Source: Rhodobacter huangdaonensis (GTDB taxonomy: Bacteria; Pseudomonadota; Alphaproteobacteria; Rhodobacterales; Rhodobacteraceae). From it: a stretch of 64,000 nucleotides of DNA. Below the pieces are notes generated by a model that worked only from the letters and a program-made list of their open reading frames with translations, had not been told where the DNA came from and ran no database searches. The stretch is taken from contig NZ_SAVA01000004.1 in NCBI RefSeq assembly GCF_004022465.1, forward strand, positions 124,001-188,000, read 5' to 3'. Each line of letters starts with the position of its first letter. The stretch's first letter is position 1. The translations under genes and the position numbers were made by a program. This document shows, piece after piece, positions 47,601 through 58,803 of the stretch.

Positions 47601-50057
47601 GACGATGCGCGAGATGCTGCGTTCGACCGGCCGGCCCGAGCCCTCGCGCAGCCGCACGGTGAAGCGCGCCTCGAGCGGGCGGGCGGCCTCGGCCCCGACA
47701 TCGGGAAGGGCCGCCTGAATCTCGCCCGCGCCCTCGGCGTCGGTCTCGCCGGCCTCGAGGCTGTCATAGCGCGGTTCGAAGGGGGTGTCGTAGCGGCCGA
47801 AGCTGTAGCCGTCGAAGCCCGGCAGGCTGCCCGCCGCGGCAAGGCGCAGATCGCCCTCGAAGCCGAGCCCGCCGCCCGGCGCGCCGAAGAGATAGCGCGC
47901 GGCAATGCCGATCGCCGGCAGATCGCCGCCCGAGAGAATGCCCTCGGGCAGGGTCAGCGCAAAGTCGATGCGCTCGGGCAGGAAATCCTCGACGAGGAAC
48001 TTCGTGGTGGCAAGCGGCGCGGCCTTCGGGTCGGCGAAGATGTCGAGCCGCCAGGTGCCGCGCGGCGCCTGTGCGCCGATCGGCAGCGCCGCGGTGGCGC
48101 CGCCATCGCCCGCCTCCTGCGCAAGGGTGCGGGAATATTCGACCCCGTCGGGGCGCATCAGCACCGCGGTCAGCGGCACGCCGGGCAGCGCCGCGGCACC
48201 GGCGTCGCGCGCCAGCATCGTCGCCTGCACCGTCTCGCCGGCGCGATAGGCGCCGCGGTCGGTGGCGAGGAACACGTCGATCGGCGGGGCGGGGGGCATG
48301 CCCTCGACACCGCGGTCGGACAGGTCGAACTCGGCATCGGTGAGCGACAGGAACGCCATGTCCTCGCCCTGCGCCACCGAGACCAGCGCCGGGGCGGCAT
48401 TGCCCGCGCCGGCGGCAAGCGCCGGGTCGAAATGCGCGACGCCCTCGGCATCGGTGGTGGTGGTGCCGATCACCGCATTCGCGCGCGACACCAGCGTCAC
48501 CGTGGCCCCGGCCACCGCCTTCGCATCGGACAGGCCGCGCACCGCCACCGTCAGCCCGTCGGTGCCCGAGAAGCTGGTCAGGCCGAGGTCCGAGATCACG
48601 AACCATTGCGTCGCCGGCGGGTGTTCATAGGGATCGGCGCCGGGGATCGAGGCGCTCAGCACATAGACCCCGGGGCCGAGCGGGCCCGTCACCTCCTGCA
48701 CCGGCAGGCGCGTGGTGACGTCGCGGTTCACCTCCATGCCGACATCGGCGGTGCCGGTCCAGACCGTCTCGGCCAGCGCATCCTCGAGGTTGCCGGCGTC
48801 CCACTGGTCGAGCGAGCGGGCGAAATAGTCGCGCTGCATCGAGGCCACGAGGTTGCGGTCGGACACCCGCAGCAGCTTCAGCGCGAGATGCTCGGTGTTC
48901 ACCGTCTGCACCGGCAGGCCCGAATCCTCGCCCTTCGGCAGGATATAGGCGCGGCCCGGGAAGGTGACGGCGGGGCCGCGGTCGCGGACATAGGCGGTGA
49001 TCGTCACATCCTTCGCCAGCGTCTCCTTGGTGGCCGAGGGCAGCCCCTTGCGGAAGGTCAGCGCGTAACGTTCGCCATGCACGAGCCCGGCGACGCAAAG
49101 CTGGTTCGCCTCGGCCTCGACCGAGAGCCCGGCCTTCGGCAGCTGCACGAAGCTCGCGTAATCGACGCCCGAGCGGGCGAGATCGTCGGAGAACACCGCA
49201 CAGATCCGCGGCGCGGCGCTGTCGGCCTCGACCTGATGCTCGGTGATCCGGAAACCGTATTTCGCCACCGCGTCATCGAGCGCGGCGGCGATGTCCTGGC
49301 GCGGCGACAGCTCGGTGGCAAGGCGCAGCGCCGCGACCATCTCGCGGGTGCGGCCATCGGCCTCGAGCGCCTGCGCAAGCGTGCTCAGCGCCTCGGCCTG
49401 CTGCGCCGGGGTCGGCGCGCGCAGATAGCCGTTCACCGCGGCGGTGACCGCGGTGCCGGTATCCGGCCCCTGCGGCCGGCGCAGCTGCAGCGCGGCGTAG
49501 TCGGTCCACAGATCGGAGGCATCGGTCAGCACGATCAGCGCGCCCTCGAGCGCGATTTCGCGGGTCACGTCGCCCTGCGCGCGGGCCGCCGACAGCGCCT
49601 GCGTCAGGTCTTCGGGCCGGGCGAAATTCGTCAGATGCGCGCGCCCCATGCCGCGGGCCTGATCGAGCGCCGCCTCGAGGCTGCCATCGGTGAGGAAGCC
49701 GAGATCGGCGGCGCGGGTCTTTGCCCGGGTCTCGGCCGTCGCCGCCGTGGCCACGACAACGCCCGAGAAGGCGCCCTGATAGGGCGTCATGCCGGTGATG
49801 CCGGCCTTCGGGAAGCAGGAATTGTTGCGCGCGTTGAAGGTGACCGCCTCGCAGTCGGCGCGGGCGAGGCAGGCCGCCTCGCAGCCCTCGAGCGTGGTGT
49901 CGAAGATCTGCGCCAGGTCGCTGCCGCTCAGGTCCATGCCCTCGGCGATGGACAGCCGCCGTTCCGGAATCAGCCCCCGTTCCTGGGCGCCGGCGGGGGC
50001 GGCGGCAAGGGTCAGGACGGTAGCAAGAACGGGAATCAGGAAAGACGGCACACGCAT
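44610..50057 (-). CDS. yfhM: Bacterial alpha-2-macroglobulin
   Basis: 1815 residues. A signal peptide (MRVPSFLIPVLATVLTLAAA) ends near PAGAQ. A PAN/apple-like cysteine-rich domain follows (EGCEAACLARADCEAVTFN), then repeated MG domains, the bait region and a thioester domain with intact YGCTEQIT near residue 1367. It traps proteases in the periplasm by covalent thioester capture. There is no lipobox, so unlike E. coli YfhM it is probably soluble. ATG at 50057 was chosen because GAGGAG lies 7 nt upstream; the frame is open to 50111. pbpC follows with a 4-nt overlap. Confidence 0.95.
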   Translation of the reverse strand: MRVPSFLIPVLATVLTLAAAPAGAQERGLIPERRLSIAEGMDLSGSDLAQIFDTTLEGCEAACLARADCEAVTFNARNNSCFPKAGITGMTPYQGAFSGVVVATAATAETRAKTRAADLGFLTDGSLEAALDQARGMGRAHLTNFARPEDLTQALSAARAQGDVTREIALEGALIVLTDASDLWTDYAALQLRRPQGPDTGTAVTAAVNGYLRAPTPAQQAEALSTLAQALEADGRTREMVAALRLATELSPRQDIAAALDDAVAKYGFRITEHQVEADSAAPRICAVFSDDLARSGVDYASFVQLPKAGLSVEAEANQLCVAGLVHGERYALTFRKGLPSATKETLAKDVTITAYVRDRGPAVTFPGRAYILPKGEDSGLPVQTVNTEHLALKLLRVSDRNLVASMQRDYFARSLDQWDAGNLEDALAETVWTGTADVGMEVNRDVTTRLPVQEVTGPLGPGVYVLSASIPGADPYEHPPATQWFVISDLGLTSFSGTDGLTVAVRGLSDAKAVAGATVTLVSRANAVIGTTTTDAEGVAHFDPALAAGAGNAAPALVSVAQGEDMAFLSLTDAEFDLSDRGVEGMPPAPPIDVFLATDRGAYRAGETVQATMLARDAGAAALPGVPLTAVLMRPDGVEYSRTLAQEAGDGGATAALPIGAQAPRGTWRLDIFADPKAAPLATTKFLVEDFLPERIDFALTLPEGILSGGDLPAIGIAARYLFGAPGGGLGFEGDLRLAAAGSLPGFDGYSFGRYDTPFEPRYDSLEAGETDAEGAGEIQAALPDVGAEAARPLEARFTVRLREGSGRPVERSISRIVMPALPVIGIRPGFDGAVAEGAEARFRLIALGPDAKPVALPLHWTLNRVETRYQWYAMDGQWNWEPITHRTRVAEGDATPGTAPAEIAAKTDWGEYELVVEAGHGDSYTSASMRFDAGWYAPADVMASPDRLELALDKPAYATGDTARLRLVAPAPGVALVSVLSNRLIALKSVPVKAGENRIELPVTDEWGAGAYVTASVIRPLAEDAPARAPMRAMGLSYAQVDPGPRALAASFDVPAASDPRAPLAVALKVEGARPGETVHATIAATDLGILNLTGFKAPDPQAHYFGQRRLGVGLRDVYGRLIDGRAGTEGVLRSGGDAGREMSLQAPPPTEELVAYFSGPLTVGEDGMIRTSFDMPAFNGTVRLSAIAWSKTGVGQASADVLVRDPVVVTASLPRFLAPGDHSRLLLEIVHATGPSGRMGLDVSAAGVTLGERPSGVDLADLGKAEVEIPLTAPAAEGVQQIRVALTTPDGKLLEKVLTVPVERNDPQVAHESRFELAAGKTFTFDANVFAGMVPGTARATLAAGPIARFNTPALLAALDAYPYGCTEQITSKAMPLLYLSTVAEKMRLVTPADLDDRINTAIRKVLTNQDASGAFGLWSPESGDGWLDAYVTDFLSRAKATGHAVPDTAFRNALDNLRNQVNYASDFDRDSNGGGQALAYALMVLAREGAAAVGDLRYYADVKGDDFATPLAAAQLGAALASYGDQGRADAMFARAGRMLGAKAAETGWRDDYGTGLRDTAAVLALAAQAGSNAVNLESTGKALASRLAAVPLSTQEAAWTLMAASALIDRPDAGGLTIDGAPVKGPLVEVIDAETAGRAIAVANPGDKAQTLTLTTFGVPEVPEPAGGKGWSISRSWYTLEGEPADPGTVKQGTRLVAVLEISPLGQQDARLMVDDPLPAGFEIDNPNLIRGGDIAALDWLEVAEDTRMTEFRQDRFLAAIDAHGDRPFRLAYIVRAVSPGRFHLPAASVADMYRPEMRAQSDTGEVVIE

Positions 50058-50194
50058 GAAAATACTCCTCGGCGATGGCGCGATCGTCTCATGCGGCAGC
50101 GGCGGGATCAACCGCTCCGGGGTCGGTTAAGGCTAAATTCACGCGCCGCTGCGAGCCTGTTGCAGAACGCGAATCGGAACGGGACAGGCCGGGC

Positions 50195-52423
50195 ATGACG
50201 GCGAGCTTGGCGGACAGACTGGCACAGGAGCGACGGGCGCGGCTGGTAGCGGAACGCTTGCTGGAACAGAAGAAACGCGAGCTGTTCGCGGCGAACGAGA
50301 CGCTCGCGCTGCATGCGCGCACGCTGTCCGAGCAGATCGTGCAGCAGCGCCACGGGCTGCAGCGCGCCCTGACCGAGGCGGAATCGCTGAAGGGCGAGAA
50401 CAGCCGGGTGCGCGGCGATCTGGAACGCGCCACCTCGGTCGCGCTGATCGCGCAGCGCCGGCTGTGGGATGCGGTCGAGACGATCGAGGATGGCTTTGCC
50501 GTCTTCGACCGCGATCTGCGGCTTGTCGTGGCGAACCGGGCTTATCTGTCGTTCTTCCGCGGCGAGGTCGCGCTGGCCGCCGGTGTCGCCTACGAGGCCG
50601 TGGTGAAGGTCGTGGCGACGCATCACATGATCGATCTGGAGGGGCGCGATCCGCTCGACTGGCATCACGAGATGGTGGCGCGGGTGCGCCGCGAGCGCAT
50701 CACGCCGATGATCGTGCGCACCCATCGTGGCCATCATCTGAAGCTGATCGACCGGTGGGGCGAGGGCGGCGATCTGGTCTGCGTGGTGCAGGACATCACC
50801 CGCACCATCGCCCGCGAGGCCGAGCTCGAAACCGCGCGGCAGCGGGCCGAAACCGCGAGCCGGGCGAAATCGGCCTTTCTCGCCAACATGGGCCACGAGC
50901 TGCGCACCCCGATGAACGGTGTCGTCGGCATGGCCGAGCTGCTGGTCGACAGCGATCTGAGCGACGAACAGCGGCTTTATGCCGAGACCATCCGCTCCTC
51001 GGGCGAGGCGCTCCTGACGATCATCAACGATGTGCTCGATTTCTCGAAGATCGAGGCGGAGCGGCTGAAACTTTTCCCCGAGGTCTTCGACCTCGAGCGC
51101 TGCATCCACGAGATCATGATGCTGCTGCAGCCCTCGGCGAAGGAAAAGGGGATCGGGCTCCTCGTCGATTACGATCTGTTCCTGCCGACGCGCTTCCGCG
51201 CCGATCCGGGCCGGGTGCGGCAGATCCTGACCAACCTGATCGGCAACGCGGTCAAGTTCACCGCGACCGGCCATGTGCTGATCCGCGTCGTGGGGCTCGA
51301 GCGGGCGGATGGCGAGTATGACCTGCATCTCACCGTCGAGGACACCGGCATCGGTATCGCGCCCGAGAACATCGAGCACATCTTCGGCGAGTTCAACCAG
51401 GTGGACACCGCCACCAATCGCCGGTTCGAGGGCACCGGGCTCGGCCTTGCCATCACCCGCGAGCTGGTGCGGCTGATGGGCGGCACGGTCTGGGTGGAAA
51501 GCGAGCTTGGCCGTGGCTCCTGCTTCGGCGTGCGCTTCACCGTGCCGCGCGCCGAACCCGGGGACCCGGTCGAGGGGGCAGGGCCGACGCAGCCGATCAC
51601 GCTGCGCGCGGCGCTGGTGATCGACGATAGCCTGGTCAACCGGATGATCCTCGAACGGCAGCTGCAGACCTACGGGCTCGAGGTGACGCTGTGCCGCACC
51701 GGCGCCGAGGCCTTGCGGGCCTTCGACGAGGGCATTGCGTTCGACATCGTGCTGACCGATCACCGCATGCCCGATATCGACGGGGTCGAGCTGATCCGGC
51801 GGTTGCGCGAGCGTGGCATCGACACGCCGATCCTGCTGCTGACCTCGGATGCCGAGGCGTTCCGTGCGGCGCAGGCCGATTGCCGCGGCATCGACTGGCT
51901 GGAAAAGCCGGTGCTGCGTGCGGAGCTGTTCCACATGCTGCAGAAGCTGTCGGGCCGGGCGCCGCCCGAGCCGGCGGCGACGGCCGTCGCCACGACCGGC
52001 GCGGAGGACGCGGGGGCGCGGCGGATGCGCGTGCTGTCGGTCGAGGACAACCGCACCAATCAGCTCGTCTTCGGCAAGATGGTGAAGGATCTCGACATCG
52101 AGCTGCGCTTTGCCACGAACGGGCGCGAGGCGGTCGAGGTCTGGCGCCGCTTCCGGCCCGACCTGATCTTCATGGACATCTCGATGCCCGAGATGGACGG
52201 GCGCGAGGCGACGCGGCTGATCCGCGCCGAGGAGCCGGTGGGGCGGCATGTGCCGATCTGCGCCCTCACCGCCCATGCGATGACGGGCGACAGCGCCTCG
52301 ATGTTCGCGGCGGGGCTCGACGCCTATCTGACGAAACCGCTGAAGAAAAGCGCGATCCTCGAGCAGATGCAGGCATATCAGCCGCCGGACACCCGGCCGT
52401 TGCAGCCGCCCGCGGCAGGGTAA
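50195..52423 (+). CDS. Hybrid sensor histidine kinase with two receiver domains
   Basis: 742 residues, no membrane span, so likely cytoplasmic. Order: N-terminal coiled coil (about 1-85), PAS domain (about 95-200, EDGFAVFDRDLRLVVAN), HisKA with phospho-His234 in GHELRTP, HATPase_c (NLIGNAVKFTATG, DTGIGIAPENIEHIF, GTGLGLAI), then two receivers with Asp522 (LTDHRMPD) and Asp661 (FMDISMPEMDG). There is no Hpt domain, so phosphate must go to a separate transmitter. The upstream frame is open, but ATG at 50195 gives a plausible start; it is divergent from the macroglobulin gene. Its stop directly touches the convergent recQ stop. Confidence 0.9.
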   Translation: MTASLADRLAQERRARLVAERLLEQKKRELFAANETLALHARTLSEQIVQQRHGLQRALTEAESLKGENSRVRGDLERATSVALIAQRRLWDAVETIEDGFAVFDRDLRLVVANRAYLSFFRGEVALAAGVAYEAVVKVVATHHMIDLEGRDPLDWHHEMVARVRRERITPMIVRTHRGHHLKLIDRWGEGGDLVCVVQDITRTIAREAELETARQRAETASRAKSAFLANMGHELRTPMNGVVGMAELLVDSDLSDEQRLYAETIRSSGEALLTIINDVLDFSKIEAERLKLFPEVFDLERCIHEIMMLLQPSAKEKGIGLLVDYDLFLPTRFRADPGRVRQILTNLIGNAVKFTATGHVLIRVVGLERADGEYDLHLTVEDTGIGIAPENIEHIFGEFNQVDTATNRRFEGTGLGLAITRELVRLMGGTVWVESELGRGSCFGVRFTVPRAEPGDPVEGAGPTQPITLRAALVIDDSLVNRMILERQLQTYGLEVTLCRTGAEALRAFDEGIAFDIVLTDHRMPDIDGVELIRRLRERGIDTPILLLTSDAEAFRAAQADCRGIDWLEKPVLRAELFHMLQKLSGRAPPEPAATAVATTGAEDAGARRMRVLSVEDNRTNQLVFGKMVKDLDIELRFATNGREAVEVWRRFRPDLIFMDISMPEMDGREATRLIRAEEPVGRHVPICALTAHAMTGDSASMFAAGLDAYLTKPLKKSAILEQMQAYQPPDTRPLQPPAAG

Positions 52424-54487
<2,064 letters not shown>

Positions 54488-54488
54488 C

Positions 54489-54782
54489 TCAGTAGCTGTA
54501 GAAGAAGCCCGCGTTGTTGATCAGCGCGCGTTGCAGGATAATCAGCACGACGAAGGCCACCAGCGGCGCCAGATCGAGCCCCGGGGTCATCGGCAGGAAG
54601 CGCCGGATCCGGCCATAGACCGGCTCGAGCAGGTTGTTCAGCCCGTACCAGAGCTGGGCCACCAGCGGCTGGCGCAGGTTCAGCACCTGGAAGTTGATCA
54701 GCCAGCTCATGATGATATGGGCGATCATCACGAACCAGATGACGTTCAGGATCAGGTTGAGTGCCTGAAACAGCGTGACCAT
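54489..54782 (-). CDS. yggT: YggT family integral membrane protein
   Basis: 97 residues, two hydrophobic segments (about 1-27 and 70-92) around PVYGRIRRFLP, as in YggT/CCB3-type proteins. The function is not settled. GGAGG is 6 nt upstream of the ATG. It is co-directional with recQ, 1 bp apart, so the two are probably one transcript. Confidence 0.9.
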   Translation of the reverse strand: MVTLFQALNLILNVIWFVMIAHIIMSWLINFQVLNLRQPLVAQLWYGLNNLLEPVYGRIRRFLPMTPGLDLAPLVAFVVLIILQRALINNAGFFYSY

Positions 54783-54917
54783 GCGAAACCTCCGGGTGGT
54801 GCCGGGTCAGAGGTAAGGCAGCGCGGGGCCGCTTGCAACCGCAAGGGCGCATCTGCCGCCACGTAGCCGTTGACCGTTGCGCCGCGCTGCGGCACCGATC
54901 GGGAAAGGGAGACGCAG

Positions 54918-55445
54918 ATGTATCCAGTCATTCGCATGGGCAAGGCCCTGCTGGTCGGGCGGGGCGCACCGCTTGGCATTCTCGATCCGGTGGTCAGCAC
55001 GCATGTCGCCTGGCCCTGGGACATCGACCCGTGGAAGGACCTGAACAACGGCCGGATCCTGACCCTGTTCGACCTTGGCCGGATCCAGCTTGCCAGCCGC
55101 TCGGGGCTGAACCGGACGCTGCTGGCGAACCGCTGGGGCATCGTCGTCGCCGGCAACACCACCCGCTATCGCAAGCGCATCACCATGTTTCAGCGCTTCG
55201 AGATGCGCACCCGCTGCATCGGCTGGGACCAGCGCTTCGTCTATATGGAGCAGGGGATGTATCGCGACGGCGAGTGCTGCAACCACATCCTGATCCGTGC
55301 CGCCGTCACCTCGAAGGCCGGGATCGTGCCGCCCGACACGGTGGTCGCGGCGATGGGGCAGGCGGCGCCAAGCCCCGAACTGCCGGCCTGGGTGCAGCAC
55401 TGGATCGCTGCCGATCACGAACGCCCCTGGCCCCCCGCGCTCTGA
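54918..55445 (+). CDS. Hotdog-fold thioesterase family protein
   Basis: 175 residues. DLNNGRILTLFDLGRIQL and WGIVVAGNTTRYRKRITMFQRFEMRTRCIGWDQRFVYMEQ fit an acyl-CoA thioesterase of the 4HBT_2/THEM6 type. The substrate is unknown. ATG at 54918 has GGGAG 6 nt upstream; the longer frame from 54870 is less likely. It stands divergent from yggT and 90 bp before the MFS gene. Confidence 0.8.
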   Translation: MYPVIRMGKALLVGRGAPLGILDPVVSTHVAWPWDIDPWKDLNNGRILTLFDLGRIQLASRSGLNRTLLANRWGIVVAGNTTRYRKRITMFQRFEMRTRCIGWDQRFVYMEQGMYRDGECCNHILIRAAVTSKAGIVPPDTVVAAMGQAAPSPELPAWVQHWIAADHERPWPPAL

Positions 55446-55535
55446 GCCCGTCCGGCGCGGCGGCTTGCGCCGCGGCGCGATTTGCGGCTTGATCGCGCCA
55501 CGGGCGACGTGGGCCCGCAACGCAGGGGGGCGGGC

Positions 55536-56900
55536 ATGATCACCACGCGCAAGCGGATCTGGGGCTGGTGGTTCTTCGACTGGGCCAGCCAGCCCTACAA
55601 CACCCTGTTGCTGACCTTCGTCTTTGGCCCCTATTTCGCCGAGGTCGCCCGCGCGCATTTCATGGCGGACGGGCTCGGCCATGATGCGGCGGCGGCGGCG
55701 GCGCAGGCCTATTGGGGCTGGGGGCAGACCGCCTCGGGCGTGATCATCGCGCTTCTTGCGCCGATCCTCGGCGCGATCGCCGATGGCACCGGCCGGCGCA
55801 TGGTCTGGATCTGGCTGTTTTCGGGCTTCTATGTGATCGGCTCGTGGATGCTGTGGTATCTGGCGCCCGATCAGCCCGACCTGATGATGGCGATGCTCTG
55901 GTTCGGGATCGGCCTGATCGGGATGGAATTCGCCACGATCTTCACCAATTCGCTGATGCCCGACCTCGCCGGGGACGAGGACATGGGCAAGGTCTCGGGG
56001 TCGGGCTTTGCCTTCGGCTATGTCGGCGGGATCATCTCGCTCATCATCATGCTCCTGCTTTTCGGCGAGAGCGGCCAGACCGGCAAGACGCTGATCGGCC
56101 TCAGCCCGCCCTTCGGCCTGGACCCCGCCCTGCGCGAGGGCACCCGCGCGGTGGGGCCGCTGACCGCGATCTGGTACGTGATCTTCATGATCCCCTTCTT
56201 CGCCTGGGTGCGCGAGGCACGGGGCCCGGCGCGTCGCTTCAGCCTGACCGGCGCGATGGCCGATCTGTGGGCGCTGATCCGGTCGCTGCGCGCCCGCGAA
56301 AGCCTGGCCGCGCATCTGCTCAGCTCGATGTTCTATCGCGACGCGCTGAATGCGCTTTACGGGTTCGGCGGGGTCTATGCCTCGGGGGTGCTGGGCTGGA
56401 CGGTGACCAAGATCGGCGTCTTCGGCATCGTCGGCGCGATCTCGGGCGCGCTGTTCTCGTGGCTGGGCGGCAAGATGGACAGTGCGCGCGGACCGAAGCC
56501 GGTGATCGAGCTGGCGATGGTGGTGCTGATCGCGGTCTGCCTGGTCATCGCGGGGATGTCGCGGGAGGCCTTTTATGGCCTGGCCTTCGCCCCCGGATCG
56601 GCGCTGCCCGACGATATCTTTTACGTCTGCGGTATCCTGATCGGTGCGGCGGGGGGCACGCTGCAGGCCTCCAGCCGGACGATGATGGTCTATCATACCA
56701 CGCAGGAGCGCGCGACCGAGGCCTTCGGTCTCTATGCGCTTTCGGGCAAGGCGACCGCCTTCATCGCGCCGTTCACGATTGCCATAGCCACGACGATTAC
56801 CGGTTCACAACGGATCGGCATTTCCATACCTTTGATCAGCCTCTTCCTGATCGGCATGGTCCTGTTGAGATGGGTGAACCCTTACGGAGAACGCAAGTGA
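55536..56900 (+). CDS. MFS transporter, UMF1/Atg22-like family
   Basis: 454 residues with about 12 membrane segments. The opening WGWWFFDWASQPYNTLLLTFVFG and GQTASGVIIALLAPILGAIADGTGRR match the UMF1 (Atg22-like) branch of the major facilitator superfamily, whose substrates are often amino acids or unknown. The GTGA overlap with mepA downstream suggests co-expression. ATG at 55536 was chosen for the G-rich ribosome site. Confidence 0.85.
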   Translation: MITTRKRIWGWWFFDWASQPYNTLLLTFVFGPYFAEVARAHFMADGLGHDAAAAAAQAYWGWGQTASGVIIALLAPILGAIADGTGRRMVWIWLFSGFYVIGSWMLWYLAPDQPDLMMAMLWFGIGLIGMEFATIFTNSLMPDLAGDEDMGKVSGSGFAFGYVGGIISLIIMLLLFGESGQTGKTLIGLSPPFGLDPALREGTRAVGPLTAIWYVIFMIPFFAWVREARGPARRFSLTGAMADLWALIRSLRARESLAAHLLSSMFYRDALNALYGFGGVYASGVLGWTVTKIGVFGIVGAISGALFSWLGGKMDSARGPKPVIELAMVVLIAVCLVIAGMSREAFYGLAFAPGSALPDDIFYVCGILIGAAGGTLQASSRTMMVYHTTQERATEAFGLYALSGKATAFIAPFTIAIATTITGSQRIGISIPLISLFLIGMVLLRWVNPYGERK

Positions 56901-57823
56901 TTTGCCGCGCCGCCGCTCGTGTTGCCGCCCTCGTCGCCACCGTGATCGCCATCGTGATCGCCGGTGCGGCCGCGCCCGTCTCGGCCGAGCCGCTGGCGCG
57001 CCAACTCTTCGGCGCGAAGACGGCGCCAACCGCGGGCGCGCCGACGCCGATCGGCTTTTACTCGCGCGGCTGTGCCGCGGGGCTGGTCGCGCTGCCCGAA
57101 ACCGGGCCGACCTGGCAGGCGATGCGGCTCAGCCGCAACCGCTATTACGGCCAGCCTGAGATGATCTCCTATCTTCAGGACCTGTCGCGCTATGCCGCCA
57201 CCTTGCCGGGCTGGAACGGGCTCTATATCGGCGACATCAGCCAGCCGCGCGGTGGCCCGATGACCGGCGGCCATGCCAGCCATCAGATCGGGCTTGATGC
57301 CGATATCTGGATGCTGCCCGCCAGCCGGCTGAATCTCAGCCGCGCCGACCGCGAGAAGATCTCGTCGATCTCGATCCGCACCGAGGACCAGACCCGGGTG
57401 AACGGCAACTGGACGCCGGCGCATATGGCGCTGCTGCGGGCCGCCGCCGCCGATCCGCGGGTGGACCGGGTGTTCGTCGCCGCCGCCGCGAAGATCGCGA
57501 TGTGCAATGCCGCGCCGAGGGGCGACCGCGCCTGGCTGCAGAAGATCCGCCCGATCTATGGCCATAACGAGCATTTCCACGTGCGGCTGAAATGCCCGCC
57601 CGGCTCGCCCCTGTGCCAGGTGCAAAGCCCCACCGTCGACGAGCTGTCGAAGGGCGGCGATGGCTGTGACGAGACGCTGAACTGGTGGGTGACCACCTAT
57701 CTCGACGAGCTGCGCCACCCGCCGAAGCGTCCCGCAAACCCGGGCCCTGCGCCGAAGACGGCGAAGACCTATGTCCTGTCGGATCTGCCCGCCGAATGCC
57801 GCACCGTCCTCGCCTCGCGCTGA
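56897..57823 (+). CDS. mepA: Penicillin-insensitive murein endopeptidase MepA
   Basis: 308 residues. A signal peptide (VICRAAARVAALVATVIAIV) ends near VSA. The LAS-type metallopeptidase motifs are present: GGHASHQIGLDADIW and HNEHFHVRLKCP, which give the zinc histidines and aspartate. It cleaves the D-Ala-mDAP crosslinks of peptidoglycan in the periplasm. The start is GTG, overlapping the MFS stop by 4 nt, with GGAGA 7 nt upstream. The 3' end overlaps the next gene by 28 nt. Confidence 0.92.
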   Translation: MICRAAARVAALVATVIAIVIAGAAAPVSAEPLARQLFGAKTAPTAGAPTPIGFYSRGCAAGLVALPETGPTWQAMRLSRNRYYGQPEMISYLQDLSRYAATLPGWNGLYIGDISQPRGGPMTGGHASHQIGLDADIWMLPASRLNLSRADREKISSISIRTEDQTRVNGNWTPAHMALLRAAAADPRVDRVFVAAAAKIAMCNAAPRGDRAWLQKIRPIYGHNEHFHVRLKCPPGSPLCQVQSPTVDELSKGGDGCDETLNWWVTTYLDELRHPPKRPANPGPAPKTAKTYVLSDLPAECRTVLASR

Positions 57824-58710
57824 CCGGCGCCCTCGTCGGGCTGGTGCTGGGCCTGGGCGGCGGGGCGGGAAGCGCCGCCGGCACACAGGCGCCGCGCGCG
57901 GAATATCTGCAAAGCTGGGTCTGGACGGTGGCGAACCCCGCCTTCGGCGGCTTTTCCGGCATCGAGCTGGGCCCCGACGGGCGCGATTTCGTCACCCAGT
58001 CGGACCGCGCCACGATCTGGCGCGGGCGGATCAGCCGCGACGCCACCGGCCGCATCCTTGGTGTTTCGACCAGCGGCCCGGTCGTTCTGCACGACAGCGC
58101 GGGCAAGCCGCTCGACACGGTGACGGGCGATTCCGAGGGGCTGGCCGAGGCGCCCGATGGCAGCGTCTACATCTCCTTCGAGGGGGTGGCGCGGGTCGCC
58201 CATTACCCCACCGACGACGGCCCGGCCGAACGCCTGCCGCGGCCCGAGGCGTTCAAGCATTTCCAGCGCAACTCCTCGCTCGAAACGCTGGCGATCGATG
58301 CCGCGGGCACGCTTTACACCCTGCCCGAGCGCTCGGGCAGTCTCGAGCTGCCCTTCCCGGTCTGGCGCTATCGCAACGGCGCCTGGGATCAGCCCTTCGC
58401 GATTCCGCGCGATGGCAGCTGGTTGCCGGTCGATGCCGATTTCGGCCCTGACGGGCGGTTCTACCTGCTCGAGCGCGACTTCTGGGGCTTTCTGGGCTTC
58501 CTCACCCGGGTCCGGGTCTTCGACATCAAGGGCGACACGATCAGCGGCGGCGACGTGCTGGTGCAGACCGCGGCCGGCACCCATGACAACCTCGAGGGGC
58601 TGTCGGCCTGGCGCGACGCGCAGGGCGCGATTCGCCTGACGATGATCTCGGACGACAATTTCCGCTTCTTTCAGCGCACCGAGATCGTCGAATACCGCCT
58701 GCGGCCCTGA
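57796..58710 (+). CDS. Esterase-like (phytase-like) periplasmic protein
   Basis: 304 residues. A signal peptide (LTGALVGLVLGLGGGAGSAAG) is followed by a beta-propeller-like fold with GFSGIELGPDGRDFVTQSDRA, GDSEGLAEAPDGSVYISFEG and NSSLETLAIDA, the pattern of the 'esterase-like activity of phytase' family. Enzymatic activity is unproven for most members. ATG at 57796 overlaps the end of mepA by 28 nt in another frame, so translation is coupled. Exported like MepA. Confidence 0.85.
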   Translation: MPHRPRLALTGALVGLVLGLGGGAGSAAGTQAPRAEYLQSWVWTVANPAFGGFSGIELGPDGRDFVTQSDRATIWRGRISRDATGRILGVSTSGPVVLHDSAGKPLDTVTGDSEGLAEAPDGSVYISFEGVARVAHYPTDDGPAERLPRPEAFKHFQRNSSLETLAIDAAGTLYTLPERSGSLELPFPVWRYRNGAWDQPFAIPRDGSWLPVDADFGPDGRFYLLERDFWGFLGFLTRVRVFDIKGDTISGGDVLVQTAAGTHDNLEGLSAWRDAQGAIRLTMISDDNFRFFQRTEIVEYRLRP

Positions 58711-58716
58711 TCGCCC

Positions 58717-58745
58717 TTGACCGAAGCCCGGCACGGGCGTATCGG
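58717..58745 (+). promoter_or_regulatory. Candidate promoter of yhhQ
   Basis: TTGACC (58717-58722) and TATCGG (58740-58745) with a 17-bp spacer. The -10 element is weak. Position, 58 bp before the yhhQ start, is suitable. Confidence 0.35.
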
Positions 58746-58803
58746 CGCCCCTTGTCCGGCACGGCCGGGCCATGTCTCCGCGACCATGTAAAAACGGTGA
58801 ACC

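Noticed and set aside
46740..50198. Plus-strand frame of more than 1100 codons opposite the macroglobulin gene
   Set aside because: Shadow of a well-supported gene; no family motif and no ribosome site.
58711..58803. preQ1 riboswitch before yhhQ
   Set aside because: The gap is short and I could not draw a preQ1 aptamer; only a weak promoter is supported.
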